Shown here: positions 57,694 to 64,000 of the stretch, piece by piece | Layout: every line of letters begins with the position of its first letter | How positions within the stretch are numbered: position 1 is the first letter of the stretch | Origin: an uncultured Veillonellaceae bacterium | GTDB lineage: Bacteria > Bacillota > Negativicutes > Selenomonadales > Selenomonadaceae | Assembly (NCBI GenBank): GCA_902801565.1 | Contig: CADCIX010000005.1 | Coordinates: 16,020-80,019, forward strand | Length of the DNA: 64,000 bases | Reading direction: 5' to 3' | Position numbers and translations under genes: made by a program | The notes under the pieces: generated by a model | Database searches by the model: none | Told to the model about the DNA's origin: nothing | Seen by the model: the letters and a program-made list of their open reading frames with translations, nothing else

Positions 57694-58601
57694 AGGAAGG
57701 GGCTAAAATCGAGCAAGCACTTGTAACCGGTGCAGCCGGGTTCACAGGAGCCAATCTTGTGGGACGGTTGCTGGAGGAAAAAATCAAGGTGTTTGCTGTT
57801 GTGAGACCGGGTTCCCCCCATAATGCAAGAATTGAGGATATACCGGGATGTTGCTTGATTGCATGCGATGCCAGTGATTATGCTGTCCTGTCGGAGAAGG
57901 TGAAGCAGTCTGGATGGGACGAAAATGCACGGTCGGTATGTTTTCATCTGCTGAATACAGGCGGCAAAAGTGTCAGGGAGCAAATGAAAAACATACCTTA
58001 TGCTGTTGAGATGGTGGAAATAGCCCATGATTTGGGATGCTGCCGCTTTATTGCCACAGGCTCCCAGGCGGAATATGGCGTTGTGCCACCGGAGCAGATG
58101 ACAGTGGAAACATTGCCCCTAAGACCTGTTACAGCTTATGGGATTTCGAAGGTTGCGGCATGTGATCTCACAAGGCTCCGTGCAAAGGAATTGGGCATGG
58201 AATGGATTTGGGGTAGGATATTCAGCTTAATCGGACGATATGAACCATCGGGGAGAATGTTGCCTGACTTGTATCATGGACTGAAGTGTGGAGATGCAGT
58301 CAAGCTTACATCCTGTATGCAGAACTGGGACTATCTCGATGTCCGCGATGCGGCAGAGGCGTTGCTTGCATTGGCCAGGAAGGGTCGGGATGGAGAAATA
58401 TATAATATTGCACATGGTGCATATCGGTCATTGAAGGAGTATACGGAAGAATTGCGCAGGGAGTTTTTCCCGAATGGAATAATACATTATGGGAAGGATC
58501 CAGATCCATATATTTCGTTGCAGCCGTCGGTGGACAAGATTTGGCTGGATACTGGATGGAAGCCGATGTTTAGGCTTCAGGATAGTGTGCGGTGTTATTA
58601 A
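57690..58601 (+). CDS. NAD-dependent epimerase/dehydratase (extended SDR)
   Basis: This 303-aa enzyme has the Rossmann motif GAAGFTGANLV near residues 13-23 and the catalytic YGISK near 150-154 (YxxxK), with a preceding Ser in ATGSQAEYG that would complete the triad. It belongs to the extended SDR sugar-nucleotide enzymes. It is shorter than CDP-glucose 4,6-dehydratase, so it may act as an epimerase, reductase or an atypical dehydratase on the CDP-sugar. The start is TTG at 57690 in a 4-base overlap with the rfbF stop. A thiamine diphosphate enzyme follows after 30 bases. Confidence 0.78.
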   Translation: MKEGAKIEQALVTGAAGFTGANLVGRLLEEKIKVFAVVRPGSPHNARIEDIPGCCLIACDASDYAVLSEKVKQSGWDENARSVCFHLLNTGGKSVREQMKNIPYAVEMVEIAHDLGCCRFIATGSQAEYGVVPPEQMTVETLPLRPVTAYGISKVAACDLTRLRAKELGMEWIWGRIFSLIGRYEPSGRMLPDLYHGLKCGDAVKLTSCMQNWDYLDVRDAAEALLALARKGRDGEIYNIAHGAYRSLKEYTEELRREFFPNGIIHYGKDPDPYISLQPSVDKIWLDTGWKPMFRLQDSVRCY

Positions 58602-58631
58602 GGTGATTTGTAGAAATTGTGAGGCAAGCAG

Positions 58632-60425
58632 ATGAAACAGCGTGTAGCAGACTATATTGCGGATTTTTTGGTGAGCCATGGGATTGACACTGTGTTTACT
58701 GTTGTTGGCGGCGGGGCGATGCACCTCAATGACGCCTTTGGAATGCACAAGAAACTGCAAGTCATTCATAATCATCATGAGCAGGCCAGTGCTATGGCAG
58801 CGGAGGGATATGCCAGAATTCATGAGCGTCCGGCGGCTGTTTGTGTTACTACTGGTCCGGGGGGGACAAATGCTCTTACGGGTGTTCTATGTGCATGGCA
58901 GGATAATGTACCAATGTTTGTTATATCTGGACAAGTGCGCTACTCGACTACGGTAGAGAATTCTGGTCTGGATTTACGGCAGTTTGGTGAGCAAGAGTAC
59001 TATATACTGCGTTCTGCATCTCCCATGACAAAATTTGCGTATATGGTGAAGGAACCTACGGAGATACGTTATGTGCTAGAAAAAGCACTATATCTTGCAA
59101 CCCACGGAAGGAGAGGACCTGTTTGGGTGGATGTGCCGCTGAATGTTCAGGGAGCAAGTATAGAAACAGATAATCTGATAGGTTATGAAGTACCTGTGGA
59201 CTATACGGATTATAGTGTGCAAGCAGAATGGATTTTGTCAAAGTTGAAAGCGGCAAAAGCTCCATTGATTCTTGCTGGTGCTTCCATTCGCAGAGCAGGT
59301 GCATATTCTGTATTCAGAGAAGTGGTAGATAAGCTTAATATACCGGTGGTATCTCCCACTTGTGTGGCAGATGTCTTGCCTATAGGGCATCCATGCTATT
59401 ATCAGAATTTCGGAGTAGTTGGTGGTCGGACAGGAAATTTTCTTGTGCAAAATGCTGACGTGATATTGTCTCTGGGTTGTCGTTTGTCGTTAAATCAAAT
59501 AGGCTTCAATTATGAAGCATTTGCGCCGCAGGCATATAAGATTGTAGTAGATGTTGATTCTAACGAGTTAAGAAAGCATACATTGAAGATAGACTTGCCT
59601 GTGAAGGCGGATTTGAAAGTATTGTTGACTGCAATGGATGAACTTGTCACGGCACCATGGCAGAAGGTCGAGACATGGGTATCTTATGCTGACACCCTGA
59701 GAGATAGATTTTCCCTGTTGAATGAGATTAAGGAGCATTCCCAGGGAATCAATCCCTACCGTATGATTCAACGTCTTATGACTGTTTTGGATGAAAAGGG
59801 CATTGTAGTGACGGGCAACAGCTCTGGAAGTGCTTTTGCGCTCCATTATGGCGTAGAAAAAGATGGGCAGAGGCTCTTTGGTAATCGTAACTGCGGTACT
59901 ATGGGCTATGACTTGCCTGCAGCTATGGGGGCTGCGGTAGCTGCAGGGCATAAAGTTGTTTGCCTTACGGGTGATGGCAGCATACAGATGAATATACAGG
60001 AGTTGCAGACCATAGTGCTGAACAAGATTCCTGTCAAAATCATGATATACAATAATCATGGTTATATGGGCATCGTTCGGACGCAGACAAATTATTTTGA
60101 TGGCAGGCTGACCGGTTGTACACCAGAGTCGGGGTTGGATTGTCCTGACTGGGAGAAAATTGCAGCAGCATACGGAATCCCTTACACAAGGATGGAGAAT
60201 GTAAAGGACCTGGATGAAAAGTTGGATGGTTTCTTGTCTCAGCCTGGATATTCTTTGTGTGAACTGATAGAGGATTCTTCTCAGGGGCCTGCATTTAAGA
60301 CTACAAGCAAGAAATTGGAGTCGGGAGAGATGATATCGGCTCCGTTGGATGAATTAGCACCAAAGTTAAGTGAAGAAGATTTTAACAAATATAGGTATTA
60401 TAGAAGAGATACTATAAAGAAATAG
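58632..60425 (+). CDS. Thiamine diphosphate-dependent enzyme (acetolactate synthase-like)
   Basis: This 597-aa protein has the three domains of the ThDP superfamily. The N-terminal GGGAMHLNDA and catalytic Glu in HHEQASAMAAEGYAR (near residue 56) are followed by the central domain and the C-terminal ThDP motif GDGSIQMN with a distal NN (YNNHGYM). It resembles acetolactate synthase but follows rfbF and an SDR gene, as in clusters that attach a C2 unit to a sugar nucleotide, for example YerE in yersiniose synthesis. I infer a branched-sugar role for a surface glycan. Regulators and dehydratases of such pathways are absent here. Confidence 0.8.
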   Translation: MKQRVADYIADFLVSHGIDTVFTVVGGGAMHLNDAFGMHKKLQVIHNHHEQASAMAAEGYARIHERPAAVCVTTGPGGTNALTGVLCAWQDNVPMFVISGQVRYSTTVENSGLDLRQFGEQEYYILRSASPMTKFAYMVKEPTEIRYVLEKALYLATHGRRGPVWVDVPLNVQGASIETDNLIGYEVPVDYTDYSVQAEWILSKLKAAKAPLILAGASIRRAGAYSVFREVVDKLNIPVVSPTCVADVLPIGHPCYYQNFGVVGGRTGNFLVQNADVILSLGCRLSLNQIGFNYEAFAPQAYKIVVDVDSNELRKHTLKIDLPVKADLKVLLTAMDELVTAPWQKVETWVSYADTLRDRFSLLNEIKEHSQGINPYRMIQRLMTVLDEKGIVVTGNSSGSAFALHYGVEKDGQRLFGNRNCGTMGYDLPAAMGAAVAAGHKVVCLTGDGSIQMNIQELQTIVLNKIPVKIMIYNNHGYMGIVRTQTNYFDGRLTGCTPESGLDCPDWEKIAAAYGIPYTRMENVKDLDEKLDGFLSQPGYSLCELIEDSSQGPAFKTTSKKLESGEMISAPLDELAPKLSEEDFNKYRYYRRDTIKK

Positions 60426-60510
60426 TGATATATATTGTGGTGAATATAAGCTGTGTTGTGACAATGTAGATTGAGGAAGTTTTCCTAATATTTTATGGAG
60501 GTGGGCTGGA

Positions 60511-62481
60511 ATGAACTCTGCAATTATAAAGGAACCGTTGGCTGTTTATGTTATAAAAAGTCCTGAGTTTGAATATGGGCAGGAAATTGCAGAGAGTATC
60601 TACGAACATATATATAGAGGAAACAAAGAAATAGATACAGTGAGGAGTCAAGTTCCTGTATATTATGCTGATGGTGGAAATTTGTCAGAAAATCAGCTGA
60701 AAATTGATTTTTATAATGCTGAAAAAATAGCAATTGTAATTTTAATTGATAAAACTATGTATTTATCGGGTAATCACAGTGTGTGGGACAAATATTTTCA
60801 GGAAATAATGGTGCATGTTTCTGATAAGATTAAAGTGTTTCCTGTTGCATTTAAAGAAAAGACGATATGTGAGTTCAATTGCCTAAAAAAAATAAACTTT
60901 ATAAGGGCTTATAGCGATAATAATTCAATTGATTATGATTATGCTATTAGGATAATAAACAGAAAAGTAATTAATGAAGTTTGCCGTATGTTATGTGATA
61001 CTGTGTGTCAAAATACATATAGCAAGCAGGCTAGAAATTTTAAAGTTAAGATTTTTTTAAGCCATACCAAAAAGGATGATTTGGGCGAAAAATTAGCAAA
61101 GAAGGTAGAAGCTTATATTAAAAATGAAACATCAGGGGTTGACGATTTTTTTGATTCTAGAGACATTCCACCTGGTTTGCAATTTGAACAGGTTATAAAT
61201 GATAATATAAATTCATCTAATATTTTATTAGTGATTCAAACAGACAAATACTCAGATAGTGAATATTGTCGAAAGGAGGTCATTATTGCGAAGCAATATG
61301 ATATACCTTTACTTGTTGTTGATTGTATATGCGATGGAGAACAAAGAATCTTTCCATATATCGGAAATGCTCGTCACATTAAGTTGGATTATAATAGTGC
61401 AGATTTTGCTCAGCAGATTGTTGATAAAGCTTTAGAGATTGTGTTAGAAAAAGAATCACATATGCGAGTGGTTGATTCTTTTGTAAAACAATTTTATCTT
61501 AACAAGGGAAACTTGATTTTTGCAGCTGTAAAGAATGCACCAGAATTGCTGACTTTGTCCGATATTGATCATAATTATGTGAAAGTTTATCCAGAACCCC
61601 CCATAGGAAAAACGGAGTATGAGGTGATAAAACGTTTTTTATCATCTGCCGTTTTAAAAGATAAATCATCATATAGAGGTAAGTTTATAACACCTGTTAG
61701 AATGCTGGCTGCATGCGAAGATTTAGATTTAGGCGATAGGAAAATTGCTATTTCAATATCTGATGGAAATGATAATAAATTAGATGGATTAAATATAAAC
61801 CATCTAAGGGCTCTGTCTATAGAATTGGCAAGATATTTGATATGTTATAATGCAAGCGTAATATATGGGGGAGATATAAATTATAATATAAATAAAAATT
61901 TTACTGTTGCTCTTATGAATGTATTTCATAAATATAATCTTGATAGTAATAATGAAAATAAAAAACATCTTTGTAATTATTTAGCATATTATCTTAGTGA
62001 GCAATTTGATCAAGATGATGAAGAAAAGATGCGTCCTGATGTACATATAATAAGAGTGGAAGGAAGTGAAGATGGGACACATGCAGGAGATTTGAGCAGG
62101 ATGCGAATGAAAATGACAGAAGATATGTATGCAAGAGTTATAGTAGGTGGTAAACTTGAAGGCTATTCAGGTAAATATCCTGGTGTTTTAGAGGAACTTT
62201 TTTTAGCACTTAAAAAGGAAGCAATAACGCCAATATACCTAGTTGGTGCGTTTGGTGGCGCAACAGGTGAGGCAGTAAAATGCATAAGTGGACAAGGATA
62301 TGATTTCAGATATCCTGAACTTGAAGAAACATTGACATCATGGGAGGTATTAAACAATGGTTTAAGTAAAGAAGAAAATGATAGGTTGTTTTATTCTAAA
62401 AATATAAATGAAATAATTTCTCTTGTTTTACGTGGGTTACAAGTTTCTATTAGGAGGGACAAGAATGAACACAGGAATTAA
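60511..62481 (+). CDS. TIR-TIR-SLOG domain protein, Thoeris-like
   Basis: This 656-aa protein has three parts. Residues 8-150 look like a divergent TIR fold (AVYVIKSPEFEYGQEIAESI, with a candidate catalytic Glu98 in DKYFQEIM). Residues 177-275 are a clearer TIR domain: KIFLSHTKKDD, FFDSRDIPPG and Glu256 in EYCRKE. Residues about 400-645 form a SLOG-like nucleotide-sensing domain: RALSIELARYL, ASVIYGGD, then RVIVGGKLEGYSGKYPG and YLVGAFGGATGEA. SLOG domains bind NAD-derived signals, and TIR domains make them, so this may be a fused sensor-effector. The gene is very AT-rich (rare in the rest of the window) and starts a multi-TIR operon. Confidence 0.75.
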   Translation: MNSAIIKEPLAVYVIKSPEFEYGQEIAESIYEHIYRGNKEIDTVRSQVPVYYADGGNLSENQLKIDFYNAEKIAIVILIDKTMYLSGNHSVWDKYFQEIMVHVSDKIKVFPVAFKEKTICEFNCLKKINFIRAYSDNNSIDYDYAIRIINRKVINEVCRMLCDTVCQNTYSKQARNFKVKIFLSHTKKDDLGEKLAKKVEAYIKNETSGVDDFFDSRDIPPGLQFEQVINDNINSSNILLVIQTDKYSDSEYCRKEVIIAKQYDIPLLVVDCICDGEQRIFPYIGNARHIKLDYNSADFAQQIVDKALEIVLEKESHMRVVDSFVKQFYLNKGNLIFAAVKNAPELLTLSDIDHNYVKVYPEPPIGKTEYEVIKRFLSSAVLKDKSSYRGKFITPVRMLAACEDLDLGDRKIAISISDGNDNKLDGLNINHLRALSIELARYLICYNASVIYGGDINYNINKNFTVALMNVFHKYNLDSNNENKKHLCNYLAYYLSEQFDQDDEEKMRPDVHIIRVEGSEDGTHAGDLSRMRMKMTEDMYARVIVGGKLEGYSGKYPGVLEELFLALKKEAITPIYLVGAFGGATGEAVKCISGQGYDFRYPELEETLTSWEVLNNGLSKEENDRLFYSKNINEIISLVLRGLQVSIRRDKNEHRN

Positions 62482-63034
62482 TTTGGCAGAAAATTATTCT
62501 GCTTATAATAGTGTTTTGGAAGAGAAACGTGCAATAGCAGAGTCGGTTAATTGCGTAAAAAAGCAATGTGTATTCATTTCACATAAAAAATGTGATGAAG
62601 ATGAGGCAGTGATAATAGGACGTTATATTACGGAAGTCTTAAAGCAAAATATATATTTAGATAAATATGATCCAGGTTTGCAGAATGCAACTCAAGAAGA
62701 AGAAGACGAAATAATTACAGAAATCATAAAAAGAGCGATTGAAGTATCGGATAAGATGCTGTGCATTATTTCACCATCTACCATAAATTCATGGTGGGTT
62801 CCATATGAAATTGGTTATGGAGATTCGAAAAAGTTGTCTATCGCATCCGTGAAAATAGTGGATTCTATTTCAATGCCTTCTTTTTTACAGATTCAAAAAT
62901 GTATACATGATGTTGAGGGACTTAAAATTTTTTTAAAGGAAAATATTACTGAAGATATACCTTTAATGGAAAGATATGGTATATATAGCTTGAAACCTGT
63001 GGAGGAGAATGATTTAAATTACGTGTTTAGGTGA
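62465..63034 (+). CDS. TIR domain protein
   Basis: This 189-aa protein has a TIR domain at about residues 33-150: CVFISHKKCDEDEAVIIGRY, LDKYDPGL, and the αC region SWWVPYEIGYG with candidate catalytic Glu115. A short N-terminal extension (1-32) is polar. The ATG at 62465 is 7 bases from AGGAGG and overlaps the preceding gene by 17 bases, so the two are co-translated. By analogy with ThsB it could make a cyclic ADP-ribose-like signal from NAD+ upon phage infection. No phage trigger can be inferred. Confidence 0.75.
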   Translation: MNTGINLAENYSAYNSVLEEKRAIAESVNCVKKQCVFISHKKCDEDEAVIIGRYITEVLKQNIYLDKYDPGLQNATQEEEDEIITEIIKRAIEVSDKMLCIISPSTINSWWVPYEIGYGDSKKLSIASVKIVDSISMPSFLQIQKCIHDVEGLKIFLKENITEDIPLMERYGIYSLKPVEENDLNYVFR

Positions 63035-63043
63035 TAGCTGAAG

Positions 63044-63733
63044 ATGATGAGTGTAATTGTTTTTATATCGTTGATTATTACTTTGATTGTTATTTATAAA
63101 TGCGATTTGACAACATTTATAGAATTATTATGTAGTTTGGAACCATTGCATAGCAACTCAAAACTTATATATTCATTAATAAGTGATCATATAGTTTTAG
63201 TTGTTTTTGGATTTGTAGGTTTGTTTTTAAAGATAAATCATGCCAAAATATGTTTAAATAAGATTAGTATACTTGGTTTGACTATTGAAGTAAAAGAAAC
63301 AGACAAAGAAGTCAAAAATAAGGTTAAGCAATTTTTGGATTCGAAACGAACATTATTCTTTTTTGATAAAGAGAAAGATAATATAGATGACGTACTTCAA
63401 TCGTATTATGAAATATATAAATTCTTACGAGAATGTATGGGTGACTTTGAGAAATTTGATAATGCTGATGATAATCAATGCTATGTAAAGTTGAAGGAAA
63501 TGATTATTTGTTTAAATGAATTTCTTACTAATTATCAGTCTGACTATAGGCATTGGTATAAGGCTAATGTAGACTCTGAGTATAATGGCATTACAATACA
63601 TGAGTTTCAACAAAAGTATTTTAAATACCAAGAATTATGTAATGCGTTTGAAGAATTAAATGCCCAAATGATAATATATGGAGAATTTTTCAATGCGGGA
63701 AATAGCTGGAGGAAGAAAGAGAATGAAGCATAA
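63044..63733 (+). CDS. Two-transmembrane-segment protein in the TIR operon
   Basis: This 229-aa protein has two hydrophobic segments at about 3-20 and 45-63, followed by a mostly helical, charged cytoplasmic region (about 65-229) with no motif I recognise. Small two-TM proteins serve as membrane-disrupting effectors in several signalling-based immune systems such as CBASS. It lies between two TIR genes and starts 9 bases after the preceding stop; a TIR-like ORF begins within its 3' end. An effector role is inferred only from context. Confidence 0.55.
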   Translation: MMSVIVFISLIITLIVIYKCDLTTFIELLCSLEPLHSNSKLIYSLISDHIVLVVFGFVGLFLKINHAKICLNKISILGLTIEVKETDKEVKNKVKQFLDSKRTLFFFDKEKDNIDDVLQSYYEIYKFLRECMGDFEKFDNADDNQCYVKLKEMIICLNEFLTNYQSDYRHWYKANVDSEYNGITIHEFQQKYFKYQELCNAFEELNAQMIIYGEFFNAGNSWRKKENEA

Positions 63734-63965
63734 AGTTTTTGTTAGTTATCATCATGAAAATGACCAATTACAAGCTAATCATTTAAGGGATTTATATGGG
63801 AAAGATAACGCAATTTTTTCAGATAAGTCTCTTGAGGAGGCATTACCATCTTCATGGTCTAATGAAGAAATATTATCAGAGATTCGTACAAAGCATTTAG
63901 CCACAATCATGCATGTTTCTGTACATATGAAATCTGCTGTTAATGGCTCATTATTTGCCTATTGA
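63723..63965 (+). CDS. TIR-like (DUF1863/ThsB-type) short ORF, probably truncated
   Basis: This 80-aa ORF begins KHKVFVSYHHENDQLQANHL, the typical start of MTH538/ThsB-type TIR-like domains, and continues IFSDKSLEEALP. After residue 57 the match fades and a stop comes at 63963-63965, so the C-terminal half, including the expected catalytic region, is missing. Neither other frame restores it. It could be a truncated pseudogene or a minimal domain. The start is the ATG at 63723, overlapping the previous gene by 11 bases; the ATG at 63678 is in frame but lies further inside it. An inverted repeat follows. Confidence 0.6.
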   Translation: MKHKVFVSYHHENDQLQANHLRDLYGKDNAIFSDKSLEEALPSSWSNEEILSEIRTKHLATIMHVSVHMKSAVNGSLFAY

Positions 63966-63980
63966 CACGAATAATAGGCA
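63956..63980. repeat. 8-bp inverted repeat at the end of the truncated TIR ORF
   Basis: TGCCTATT (63956-63963) is complementary to AATAGGCA (63973-63980) with a 9-nt spacer. It spans the stop codon. It may be a terminator-like hairpin or the edge of an inserted element; the window ends too soon to decide. Confidence 0.45.
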
Positions 63981-64000
63981 TTTGCCCCATAAAATCACCT

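Noticed and set aside
58632..60425. A second ilvB
   Set aside because: It follows rfbF and an SDR gene, lacks a small subunit, and its sequence departs from the IlvB pattern in the N-terminal and FAD regions, so a sugar-modifying ThDP enzyme is more likely.
60511..63965. Prophage or IS origin of the AT-rich end
   Set aside because: No integrase, transposase, att repeat or structural phage gene is visible; only composition suggests transfer.

Overview
The window looks like a chromosomal segment of a flagellated Negativicutes bacterium, most likely Selenomonas or a close relative. The evidence is the gene order of the late flagellar cluster (comFC, yvyF, flgM, flgN, flgK, flgL, yviE, fliW, csrA, flaG, fliD, fliS, fliT, as in Firmicutes), Firmicutes-type promoters and Shine-Dalgarno sites, very large flagellins, and an amplified set of SPINDLY/OGT-like (GT41) glycosyltransferases. 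Nearly all genes are on the + strand. I saw no rRNA, tRNA, CRISPR array or recognisable insertion sequence. The genus is an inference.

Layout. 1-4080: a membrane metallophosphoesterase (cut by the window edge), a GT2 glycosyltransferase, a TatD-linked radical SAM protein and a glycosyltransferase-methyltransferase fusion. 4080-4790: a long intergenic region with a candidate minus-strand RNA and two sigma-28 promoters. 4793-16729: three flagellins of 788, 625 and 1047 aa, with two TPR-type glycosyltransferases between the first and second. The second flagellin carries a zinc-protease insert (HEXXH-X18-E), so it is a flagellinolysin-type proteolytic flagellin. 16730-17200: a divergent pair of small transcription units, one for a hydrophobic 31-aa peptide and one for a short RNA. 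17203-20990: an EF2563-family protein, comFC and ilvBN. 21123-32161: regulators, filament-junction proteins, cap and chaperones of the flagellum.

32236-47493 is a glycosylation island. Four adjacent genes of about 933 aa each contain two GT41 modules, of which the N-terminal one looks catalytically degenerate. They are followed by a StrF-like glycosyltransferase, a methyltransferase, a Uma2-family protein and a conventional single-module GT41 enzyme. The likely role is O-glycosylation of the serine/threonine-rich flagellins, but no substrate can be read from sequence.

47503-54728 is housekeeping: a HAD phosphatase, a zinc-ribbon protein, a polar amino acid ABC transporter, a cold-shock protein, long HPF and SecA. 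54783-56857 is an ATPase/TOPRIM-like pair resembling AbiL/RloAB-type defence modules. 56908-60425 encodes CDP-sugar-type surface carbohydrate enzymes. 60511 to the end is strongly AT-rich and carries a TIR-TIR-SLOG protein, a TIR protein, a two-TM protein and a short TIR-like ORF. This looks like a recently acquired Thoeris-like immune locus and, with the double GT41 array, is the best candidate for an undescribed system.
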